Source of the DNA: CAYPXJ01 sp964414595 | Lineage (GTDB): Bacteria > Pseudomonadota > Alphaproteobacteria > Rickettsiales > CAIJLX01 | Assembly (NCBI GenBank): GCA_964414595.1 | Contig: CAYPXJ010000024.1 | Span: forward strand, 1-24,639 | Direction: 5' to 3' | Length of the DNA: 24,639 nt | In this document: piece after piece, positions 16,106 through 22,600 of the stretch | How the letters are laid out: every line of letters begins with the position of its first letter | Numbering within the stretch: position 1 is the first letter of the stretch | Made by a program: the position numbers and the translations under genes | Notes under the pieces: model-generated | Told to the model about the DNA's origin: nothing | Seen by the model: the letters and a program-made list of their open reading frames with translations, nothing else | Databases searched by the model: none

Positions 16106-16230
16106 TAGGCATTTTCAATTTTATTCTCTACAAGGAGTGCAAGGCGAGCCGCGCGGACTGTACTCTTATTGTACACGAGCACGGCGAGTCCGCAGCGCGA
16201 CGCCGTAGAGGGCAAAATTCAAAATGCTTA
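16106..16230. repeat. Palindromic intergenic repeat R2 (subfamily B), overlapping the phoB stop codon
   Basis: A 125-base imperfect palindrome. The outer arm 16106-16122 (TAGGCATTTTCAATTTT) pairs with 16214-16230 with one G-T pair and one mismatch. Centre GTAC (16160-16163), seven-base loop, GTAC (16171-16174). The inner segment ggcgagccgcgcggactgta is shared with R1. The phoB TAA stop (16228-16230) forms the end of the right arm. It sits between the terminator of the plus-strand gene and the end of phoB. Confidence 0.85.
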
Positions 16231-16938
16231 CGCCAATTTTTCCAGAATATAACCGGCGGAACGCACGGTTTTGATAATCTCTTCCAGCCCTGCTTGCGCC
16301 TCCGAAAGCGCGCGGCGCAGGCGGCGGATATGCACATCCACGGTGCGCAACTCCACATAAATATCATAGCCCCAGACCGCATCGAGCAGATGCTCGCGCG
16401 TCATCACATGGTTCGGCCGCTCCATAAAATAGGCAAGCAGGCGAAACTCGGTCGGCCCCAGGTGAATTTCCTTATCCTTGAAAAACACTTTGCGCGTGTC
16501 GATATCGACTTTCACGCCTTCAAATTCCAACTTCTTCTTATTGAAAACCGGGCGCGTACGGCGTAGCACCGCGTTAATACGCGCCACCAATTCGTTCGGC
16601 GAAAACGGCTTCACCATATAATCATCGGCGCCGCTATCGAGACCCTGCACGCGATCACTCTCCTCGCCGCGGGCAGTGAGCATAATCACCGGGATTTCGC
16701 GTAGTCCGTCCGTGTGACGCATTTCTTCGCAGACTTCGATGCCGGATTTATTTGGCATCATCCAATCGAGCAGAACGACATCCGGCCGCGATTCTTTCAT
16801 CGCCACCAGCGCTTCCTCGCCGTCTTTACTAATGGAGACCTTAAAACCGTGATGCTCCAGATTATACTGAAGCATGGTGATAATCGCCTCTTCATCTTCA
16901 GCGATCAGGATATGAGGCTTGATGGTTTTATCGGCCAT
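16228..16938 (-). CDS. phoB: Phosphate regulon response regulator PhoB
   Basis: A 236-residue OmpR/PhoB-class regulator. The receiver domain (about 8-125) has the acidic pocket EDE (14-16), phospho-acceptor Asp58 in VVLLDWMMPNKSG, the switch Thr in MLTARGEE, and the Lys in VKPFSPNEL. The winged-helix DNA-binding domain (about 135-232) includes LGPTEFRLLAYFMERPNHVMTREHLLDAVWG and ELRTVDVHIRRLRRAL. It activates phosphate-starvation genes when phosphorylated by PhoR, and the pst/phoR context supports phoB over other OmpR-class names. It follows pstB by 88 bases, where phoU would be expected. Its stop codon lies inside repeat R2. Confidence 0.94.
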   Translation of the reverse strand: MADKTIKPHILIAEDEEAIITMLQYNLEHHGFKVSISKDGEEALVAMKESRPDVVLLDWMMPNKSGIEVCEEMRHTDGLREIPVIMLTARGEESDRVQGLDSGADDYMVKPFSPNELVARINAVLRRTRPVFNKKKLEFEGVKVDIDTRKVFFKDKEIHLGPTEFRLLAYFMERPNHVMTREHLLDAVWGYDIYVELRTVDVHIRRLRRALSEAQAGLEEIIKTVRSAGYILEKLA

Positions 16939-17026
16939 AACTTGGCTATTTTATAAGCTAAGCCACCTAAAAACCAGCGAAATTTACGGGCGCGGCGCAG
17001 AAATCACCAAAAAGAATCAATGTGCA
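16939..17026 (-). other. pstB-phoB gap lacking phoU
   Basis: Only 88 bases separate pstB from phoB. They contain no open frame of note, just a weak inverted repeat (GGCT...AGCC around 16943-16967) and no copy of the palindromic repeat family. In many proteobacteria phoU (about 700 bases) occupies this position. Confidence 0.6.
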
Positions 17027-17791
17027 TCAGCCGTAGCGGCCCGTGATGTAATCCTTCGTCTGCTGCTCGCGCGGATCGCTGAAAACCTGAATCGTCTCGC
17101 CCATTTCCACCACTTTGCCGAGATGGAAAAACGCCGTTTTATCCGAAACGCGCTGCGCCTGGCTCATCGAATGCGTCACAATCACAATCGTATATTTCGT
17201 TTTCAGCTCGCGAATCAATTCTTCAATAATACCGGTGGCGATGGGGTCCAGCGCGCTGCACGGCTCATCCATCAGAATCACTTCCGGCTCCACCGCAATC
17301 GCGCGCGCAATGCAAAGTCGCTGCTGCTGACCGCCGGAAAGCGCCGTACCCGGCTCCTGCAGGCGATCCTTCACTTCGTTCCACAAACCCGCGCGTTTGA
17401 GCGCACTATGCACGCGCTCTTCCAGCGCCGATTTTTCTGCCACCAACCCGTGAATGCGCGGGCCATAGGCCACATTATCAAAAACGGATTTTGGAAAGGG
17501 ATTCGGTTTTTGAAACACCATGCCGACACGGCGGCGAAGCAGCACCACATCCATCGTATCATCATAAATATTTGCATTTTCGAGCAGCACGCGGCCCTCA
17601 ATGCGGATATTTTCAATCGTATCGTTCATGCGATTCAGGCAGCGCAAAAACGTCGATTTTCCGCAGCCGGAAGGGCCGATGAGCGCCGTCACGTGTTTAT
17701 CGGCGACAGGAATCGATACATCAAACAACGCCCGCTTCTGGCCATACCAGAGGTTTAAATTTTTGGTTTCCATGCGCGGTGCGTAGGTCAT
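17027..17791 (-). CDS. pstB: Phosphate ABC transporter ATPase PstB
   Basis: PstB powers the high-affinity phosphate importer PstSCAB. From ATG 17791 it is 254 residues, the usual family size: Walker A GPSGCGKST (39-47), signature LSGGQQQ (151-157), Walker B VILMDEP (171-177) and switch His207 in VTHS. RMNDTIENIRIEGRV and FQKPNPFPKSVFDNVAYGPRIHG are PstB-specific. The alternative ATG at 17773 would give 248 residues. The frame stays open upstream to 18070 through repeat R3 and part of the lipoprotein gene; those 93 extra codons have no homology to PstB and are not included. A GAGAGAGA stretch upstream may serve as ribosome binding site. Confidence 0.96.
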   Translation of the reverse strand: MTYAPRMETKNLNLWYGQKRALFDVSIPVADKHVTALIGPSGCGKSTFLRCLNRMNDTIENIRIEGRVLLENANIYDDTMDVVLLRRRVGMVFQKPNPFPKSVFDNVAYGPRIHGLVAEKSALEERVHSALKRAGLWNEVKDRLQEPGTALSGGQQQRLCIARAIAVEPEVILMDEPCSALDPIATGIIEELIRELKTKYTIVIVTHSMSQAQRVSDKTAFFHLGKVVEMGETIQVFSDPREQQTKDYITGRYG

Positions 17792-17806
17792 GGGCGCGTC
17801 TCTCTC

Positions 17807-17928
17807 AAACTCGCTGGGCTTACGCCGCATAGCGAGCGAATTCGAGAACCGGAAGCGGAGTGTACATAATCGTACATGAGCACCGGAAGCGCAGAATTTG
17901 CCGCTAGGCGGCAAGCCCAGTAGAGTTT
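17807..17928. repeat. Palindromic intergenic repeat R3 (subfamily A)
   Basis: A 122-base imperfect palindrome. AAACTC (17807-17812) pairs with GAGTTT (17923-17928), CTGGGCTT (17814-17821) with AAGCCCAG (17913-17920), with a g/ta bulge between. Centre GTAC (17862-17865), six-base loop, GTAC (17872-17875), then ATGAGCACCGGAAGCGCAGA. It fills the space between the lipoprotein stop codon (17931-17933) and the pstB ribosome binding site. Confidence 0.88.
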
Positions 17929-17930
17929 CA

Positions 17931-18425
17931 TCATTTTTTCCACCAGCTTTTATTGCAATAAAACGGCACTTCTGTCCACTGTTCCGGCGGTAAATTATAG
18001 ACCGACTTTTCCTCCGCCGAACTATAAGTCGGCTCATAACGCCCGACGGACCACTCTTCCTTTTTCGCATCGTAATTCAGGCGTAGTAAACCGCGCGTAT
18101 GGTAATTGCCGTATTTGGCCATATCTTCAAACGCGACGGTCGGCGGCGTATCGGAAACCATCTGGAAACGGTAACTCCAATCGTCGGTTTCAATGGTGAG
18201 CCAGGCCGGGTCGAGGCGCGTTTCGGCGTTATCTTTGCGTTTGAAATAATCGCTTAAGTAACTATGGCAATTTTCTTTCAGGCTCGGCGTAAAACTGGAG
18301 TAGAACGAGCGCAGATTCAGTTTTTCATAGAGATTTTCGCTCGTCAGCCGTTCCGGATGCGCGCAGGCACTTACCAACAGAAATAAACCCAAATTCGCCA
18401 GTAGAATTTTACCACGTCTTTTCAT
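17931..18425 (-). CDS. Small predicted lipoprotein inserted in the pst operon
   Basis: From ATG 18425 the product is 164 residues with a lipoprotein signal: basic MKRRGK, hydrophobic LLANLGLFLLV, and lipobox VSAC with Cys21. The mature part has two more cysteines (53 and 158) that could form a disulfide, and is rich in aromatic residues (WLTIETDDWSYRFQMV, GLLRLNYDAKKEEWSVGRYEPTY). No family is recognised; it is far too small and different to be the phosphate-binding protein PstS. Its start overlaps the 3' end of pstA by 17 bases, so it is translated with the transporter, and repeat R3 separates it from pstB. The upstream in-frame start at 18476 lies inside pstA and would remove the signal peptide position, so it was rejected. 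Confidence 0.75.
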   Translation of the reverse strand: MKRRGKILLANLGLFLLVSACAHPERLTSENLYEKLNLRSFYSSFTPSLKENCHSYLSDYFKRKDNAETRLDPAWLTIETDDWSYRFQMVSDTPPTVAFEDMAKYGNYHTRGLLRLNYDAKKEEWSVGRYEPTYSSAEEKSVYNLPPEQWTEVPFYCNKSWWKK

Positions 18426-19599
18426 ATTTTTTCCGAATGTAAGCTGCAATTCCGTTAAACACCAAAAGTATTCCAAGCAGTACCAATATCGCCGCCGAGG
18501 TACGCTCGCGGAAACCCATTTCCGGGCTATCGCTCCACAGATAAATCTGCACCGGCATTACCGTCGCCGGGTCGAGCGCATGACGCGGCACATCGGCCAC
18601 AAACGCCACCATCCCAATCATGATAAGCGGCGCGGTTTCGCCTAAAGCCCGCGCCACGGCGAGAATCGTCCCCGTCATAATCCCCGGCATGGCGAGCGGC
18701 ACCACATGATGAAACGTCACCTGCATCGGCGAGGCGCCAAGCCCGCGCGCCGCATCGCGTATCGAAGGCGGCACGGCTTTCAGCGAGGTGCGCGCCGCAA
18801 TCACAATCGTCGGCAACACCAAAAGCGCCAACGTCAGGCCACCCACCAGAGAAGCAGACCGCGGCAACCCGAAGAATTGCAGATAAATCGCAAGCCCCAG
18901 CAAACCGAACACAATCGAGGGCACCGCCGCAAGATTGTTGATATTCACCTCAATCAAATCGGTCCATTTATTCTTCGGCGCAAATTCTTCCAGATAAATC
19001 GCCGCCATCACCCCCAGCGGAAACGCCAGCAGTAAACACACCAGCACCGTGAGCAAAGAGCCCACCAACGAACCTAAAATCCCCGCTTGTTCCGGCTCGC
19101 GCGAATCGGCGCGTGTGAAGAAATTGCGGTTAAACGCGCGGCGCACACCACCTTCTTCCTTCAGCGCGTGATAATAGGCGGCCTTTTCTGTTGCTTCGGC
19201 TTTACCCTTTGCCAACATATCCGCGTCGGAAGAGGCGGTGAGCCAAATTCTTTGCTGCGTACCCGCCCATTCCGGATGCGCGCGTGCGTCAGCGGCCAAC
19301 GCATTACCGGCAAATTTACTGATAAGCCCGTAAAGCTTGAGACGGTCGCGCGGTTCCGTAACTTCGGGAAAACGCGCTTTCAGCGATTCGCGCACCGCTT
19401 CCGTACCATTGAAACTCTCCATCTCCGCCGGAAAACTAATGTTAAGCGCAATCTCGGTTTGCGTGAAGGCGCTATAGCCCTGCGCGATAATCGTATAGAG
19501 CAGAAATACGAGAAACCCCGCCGCCAAAAGCAGCGCACCGAGGCCATAGGCCTTGAAGCGCTTCTCCGCCGAATGCCGTTTGGCGAGATTATCTGGCAT
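18409..19599 (-). CDS. pstA: Phosphate ABC transporter permease PstA (long form)
   Basis: One of the two permeases of the phosphate importer. At 396 residues it is about 100 longer than E. coli PstA because of a periplasmic N-terminal region (about residues 40-150, ALNISFPAEMESFNGTEAVRESL through the RIWLTASSDADMLAKG stretch) that corresponds to the extension (DUF3333) common in alphaproteobacteria. The permease core follows, with GILGSLVGSLLTVLVCLLLAFPLGVMAAIYLEEFAP and the EAA loop RDAARGLGASPMQVTFHHVVPLAMPGI, then ARALGETAPLIMIG. AAGAAGG (19605-19611) precedes the ATG closely, directly after repeat R4. Its end overlaps the lipoprotein gene. Confidence 0.95.
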   Translation of the reverse strand: MPDNLAKRHSAEKRFKAYGLGALLLAAGFLVFLLYTIIAQGYSAFTQTEIALNISFPAEMESFNGTEAVRESLKARFPEVTEPRDRLKLYGLISKFAGNALAADARAHPEWAGTQQRIWLTASSDADMLAKGKAEATEKAAYYHALKEEGGVRRAFNRNFFTRADSREPEQAGILGSLVGSLLTVLVCLLLAFPLGVMAAIYLEEFAPKNKWTDLIEVNINNLAAVPSIVFGLLGLAIYLQFFGLPRSASLVGGLTLALLVLPTIVIAARTSLKAVPPSIRDAARGLGASPMQVTFHHVVPLAMPGIMTGTILAVARALGETAPLIMIGMVAFVADVPRHALDPATVMPVQIYLWSDSPEMGFRERTSAAILVLLGILLVFNGIAAYIRKKYEKTW

Positions 19600-19615
19600 A
19601 AAAACCTTCTTTTAA

Positions 19616-19737
19616 AAACGCGCTAGGCTGTGCCAGATGCGCAGAAGTTTCGAGTAGCGGAGCGTAAGCGTACATTATGCGTACGTGCGCACCGCAACGC
19701 AGAAACTTCAAGCAAGATGGCCAGCCTAGTAGCGTTT
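19616..19737. repeat. Palindromic intergenic repeat R4 (subfamily A)
   Basis: A 122-base imperfect palindrome. AAACGC (19616-19621) pairs with GCGTTT (19732-19737) and CTAGGCTG (19623-19630) with CAGCCTAG (19722-19729), with the same g/ta bulge as R3. Centre GTAC (19670-19673), seven-base loop, GTAC (19681-19684). The right arm carries CAAGCAAG and TGGCCA, shared with R5 and R6. It ends on the first base of the pstC stop codon complement (19737-19739), and the pstA ribosome binding site starts within ten bases of the other end. Confidence 0.9.
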
Positions 19738-20735
19738 CAATCATATCGCTCTCGGTATTTCCGCACCAACCAAAGCGCCATAATATTTAATAATAACGTC
19801 ACCACGAAAAGCGTAAGTCCGAGTGCAAAACTCGCCAATGTTTTCGGGCTATCAAATTCCTGATCACCGGTAAGCAGCGTCACAATTTGCACCGTTACTG
19901 TCGTCATCGCTTCGAGCGGATTTGCGCTTAAATTCGCCGCCAAACCTGCCGCCATCACCACAATCATGGTTTCGCCAATGGCGCGCGAAACGGCGAGCAA
20001 CACCGCGCCCGCGATGCCTGGCAGCGCGGCGGGAATCACCACCTGTTTTATCGTTTCGGATTTCGTGGCACCCAGCCCAAGCGACGCATCGCGTAAGCCC
20101 TGCGGCACGGCTTTCATCACATCGTCGGAAAGCGATAACACGAACGGAATAATCATCACGCCCATCACCAAACCCGCGGCCAGCGCGCTTTGCGCATCCA
20201 CTTCAAGGCCAAGCGACGCACCCGCCGCGCGTATCAACGGCGCGACCGTAATCGCCGCGAAATAGCCATACACCACCGTTGGCACACCGGCGAGCATTTC
20301 AAGCACCGGCTTCATCACATTGCGAATACGCGGCGCCGCATATTCGGAAAGATAAATCGCCGAAAGCAACCCAAGCGGCACCGCGACGAGCATCGCGATA
20401 AAGGTAATCATCAACGTACCGAGGAACACCGGCACCGCGCCGAATGCGCCCGACGAGCCGGCTTGGTCTACGCGCAGCGCGATTTGCGGGCTCCACTTTA
20501 GGCCGAACAAAAATTCGTGCCACGAAACCATGCCGAAAAATCGCCAGGCTTCGAACAACATGGAAAGAATAATGGCGATGGTAATGGCGATGGAAAGCCC
20601 GGCGGCGATTTTGAGGCTCCAGCCCATCACGCGTTCGATTTTGCGGCGTTTACGGAGATTGCTACTCCATAGCGCTTTCATACTTGCGCCTGCGAGCAGA
20701 AGAATTACTAAAATTATAGCCGCAAACCACCACAT
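19737..20735 (-). CDS. pstC: Phosphate ABC transporter permease PstC
   Basis: The second permease of the phosphate importer, 332 residues, with an N-terminal membrane helix (about 3-20), a basic KRRKIERV turn and a second helix (residues 44-66). The permease domain begins near FGAVPVFLGTLMITFIAMLVAVPLGLLSAIYLSEYA. The EAA loop RDASLGLGATKSETIKQVVIPAALPGI and SRAIGETMIVVMAAG are typical of PstC. It lies between phoR and pstA in the same orientation. The ribosome binding site is weak (gggag about 17 bases before the ATG); the next in-frame Met (residue 19) is an alternative start. No pstS gene is present in the window, although pstS precedes pstC in many operons. Confidence 0.94.
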   Translation of the reverse strand: MWWFAAIILVILLLAGASMKALWSSNLRKRRKIERVMGWSLKIAAGLSIAITIAIILSMLFEAWRFFGMVSWHEFLFGLKWSPQIALRVDQAGSSGAFGAVPVFLGTLMITFIAMLVAVPLGLLSAIYLSEYAAPRIRNVMKPVLEMLAGVPTVVYGYFAAITVAPLIRAAGASLGLEVDAQSALAAGLVMGVMIIPFVLSLSDDVMKAVPQGLRDASLGLGATKSETIKQVVIPAALPGIAGAVLLAVSRAIGETMIVVMAAGLAANLSANPLEAMTTVTVQIVTLLTGDQEFDSPKTLASFALGLTLFVVTLLLNIMALWLVRKYRERYD

Positions 20736-20775
20736 GGGTTGGTTTTACAGGCTCCCAGACCGAGATTCAATCTTC

Positions 20776-20897
20776 ATGACGCGCCAGAGTGCGCCAAATG
20801 CGCAGGATTTTTAGGAACCGGAGCGCAGCGTACTTTTGATGTACGTGAGCACCGGAAGCGTAAAAATGCAAGCAAGTTGGCCAGCCTGGCGCGTCAT
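20776..20897. repeat. Palindromic intergenic repeat R5 (subfamily A)
   Basis: A 122-base imperfect palindrome with a perfect 12-base outer arm: ATGACGCGCCAG (20776-20787) pairs with 20886-20897. Centre GTAC (20830-20833), seven-base loop, GTAC (20841-20844). The right arm reads CGTGAGCACCGGAAGCG and then CAAGCAAGTTGGCCAG. It ends on the phoR stop codon complement (20897-20899) and separates phoR from pstC. Confidence 0.9.
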
Positions 20898-22339
20898 CAA
20901 ATCGGCAAATAGACCGTAAACGTACTTCCCTTGCCCACGTCACTCTCAATAATCATCGTGCCATGATGGCGGTCTAAAATCCGTTTCACAATCGCGAGAC
21001 CAAGCCCTGTACCGCTGATTTTCTTACTCCGCGCGGCTTTCGCGCGATAGAAGCGCTCGGCCAGCCGCGGCAATTCGTCCGCCGGGATGCCCTCGCCCTG
21101 ATCCGCCACCGAAACCGCTACCGCCGAGCCTCGATTGGCGAGCAATATTTCGCGCGGCAGACCAGTCAGCACTTTGCGCGCGGTAATCACCACCGTGCTT
21201 TCCTTTTTGCCGTATTTCACCGCGTTGCTGATAAGGTTATCAAACACGCGCACCAGCTCGTTTTTATCGCCAATCAGGAACGGAATATCGTCCGCCACGA
21301 ACAAATCCAGATGCATGCCGCGCTCCTGCGCGCCCCATTGGTTATGGCCGCAGGATTCCTCGAGAATCTTGCGGATATTCACCTCATCCGTCGGCGCGGT
21401 GGACACATTGCGCTCAATCTCCGAAAGCGAGAGCAAATCCTTCACCAGACTATTCATGCGCTCCGCTTGCTCGGTCATGATGGGTAGGAACATATCCAGC
21501 GCCTTCGGGTCGCCTTTAGCCGTAGTCGCCAGCGTTTCGATAAAACCCTTAATCGAGGTCAGCGGCGTGCGAATCTCATGGCTTGCATTCGCCACGAAAT
21601 CCGCGAACATCTGCTCGGTGCGCTTGAGTTCCGTCACCTCGTGCATCGCCATAATCACCGAAATTCCGCCCGGCGAATAAGTGGGGAATTTCTCCACGCG
21701 CATCAGATATTCTTTATTCAGCTCCGGCAGCGTGTATTCAATCGTTTTGCCGCGTTTGCTCGCATCCACTTCAGCAATCAGCTCTTTCACTTTCGGATCG
21801 TCAATAATCAGCTGCATTTTCTCTTTGAAATGCAAGCCGCCGAAGAGAAGTTTCGCCGTGGAATTCGTGCGCACGATAGTCCCGCGATCATCCAGCATAA
21901 TTAATGCGTCCGGCAAACTATCGATAAGAATTTTACTCTCCGAAACCATCGCCTCGAGCAGTTTTCGGCGCTTATCCCAGCTCTCATGAAGCTTGGCCAC
22001 CGCGCCCGAAAGTTCTTCAACGTTATTGAGGAACGAAAGATCCGGCGCCTCCGCATTTTTATCGGCGGCGAGCGTTTTCACATAGCCGGTCAGCGCGGCG
22101 AGATTCGCCACATAGGGTAATACTAACAGCAGGGAAATCAGAAAAATCGCCATCAGCGCGAAAAGCGCGAATTCCCAGCCGATAAAGCCATAAAGCATGC
22201 CGATGGCTAACACCATCACGGCGGGAATCGTGACAAACGCCGCCGCCCGCAAAAGCGTACCAACGCGTACGCCCGCTTTCACGCGCGGCAGAAAAAACCG
22301 CTGTACCCGCGGCCAGAAATGCTGTCTCACCAATTCCAT
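20897..22339 (-). CDS. phoR: Phosphate regulon sensor histidine kinase PhoR
   Basis: A 480-residue membrane kinase that phosphorylates PhoB under phosphate limitation. Two membrane helices lie at about 31-52 and 55-80 with almost no periplasmic loop, as in PhoR. A PAS domain (about 130-235, ILIDSLPDALIMLDDRGTIVRTNSTAKLLFG) follows, then the HisKA motif FVANASHEIRTPLTSIKGF with His254. The ATPase domain has N box DNLISNAVKYG (367-377), G1 DQGEGIP (413-419) and G2 GTGLGLAIVK (443-452). The pst and phoB genes downstream in the same direction support the name. No clear ribosome binding site precedes the ATG at 22339 (the stretch is C-rich). Repeat R5 follows its stop codon. Confidence 0.94.
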   Translation of the reverse strand: MELVRQHFWPRVQRFFLPRVKAGVRVGTLLRAAAFVTIPAVMVLAIGMLYGFIGWEFALFALMAIFLISLLLVLPYVANLAALTGYVKTLAADKNAEAPDLSFLNNVEELSGAVAKLHESWDKRRKLLEAMVSESKILIDSLPDALIMLDDRGTIVRTNSTAKLLFGGLHFKEKMQLIIDDPKVKELIAEVDASKRGKTIEYTLPELNKEYLMRVEKFPTYSPGGISVIMAMHEVTELKRTEQMFADFVANASHEIRTPLTSIKGFIETLATTAKGDPKALDMFLPIMTEQAERMNSLVKDLLSLSEIERNVSTAPTDEVNIRKILEESCGHNQWGAQERGMHLDLFVADDIPFLIGDKNELVRVFDNLISNAVKYGKKESTVVITARKVLTGLPREILLANRGSAVAVSVADQGEGIPADELPRLAERFYRAKAARSKKISGTGLGLAIVKRILDRHHGTMIIESDVGKGSTFTVYLPI

Positions 22340-22420
22340 TAGGGGATTTTAGCGTGTTTTAAGAGGATAAGGTATAGGGAAGAGCGGTAAATATGTTTTA
22401 CAGAGTCATCGGCTGTAAGC

Positions 22421-22540
22421 AATTCGCTAGAATGAGACAAATGCGCCGCGATTTCGAGCAGCGAAGCGCAAGCGTACTCCTAACGTACGTGCGCATCGCA
22501 GCGCAGAAAACGCAAGCAAGTTGGCCATTCTAGTAGAATT
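22421..22540. repeat. Palindromic intergenic repeat R6 (subfamily A)
   Basis: A 120-base imperfect palindrome. AATTC (22421-22425) pairs with GAATT (22536-22540), CTAGAATG (22427-22434) with CATTCTAG (22526-22533), again with a g/ta bulge. Centre GTAC (22474-22477), seven-base loop, GTAC (22485-22488). The right arm has GCAAGCAAGTTGGCCA, as in R5. It lies between the RTX gene terminator and the start of phoR. Confidence 0.9.
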
Positions 22541-22550
22541 GAGACAAACA

Positions 22551-22577
22551 AAAAGGGCGGCCCTTTCGAGCCGCCCT
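22551..22577 (-). terminator. Rho-independent terminator of the RTX gene
   Basis: On the minus strand an eight-base-pair GC-rich stem, AGGGCGGC with GCCGCCCT (22554-22561 and 22570-22577), encloses an eight-base loop and is followed by a T-run (complement of 22551-22554). It starts 23 bases after the stop codon at 22601. Confidence 0.9.
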
Positions 22578-22600
22578 AGTTGTTTCAAACTTACGTTCGA

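Noticed and set aside
18425..18476. Upstream start for the lipoprotein gene at 18476
   Set aside because: It would place 17 residues before the basic signal-peptide start and spoil the lipobox position; ATG 18425 gives a standard signal peptide.
22340..22420. Possible PhoB box upstream of phoR
   Set aside because: CTGTAAA is present on the minus strand, but the second direct repeat at 11-base spacing does not match.
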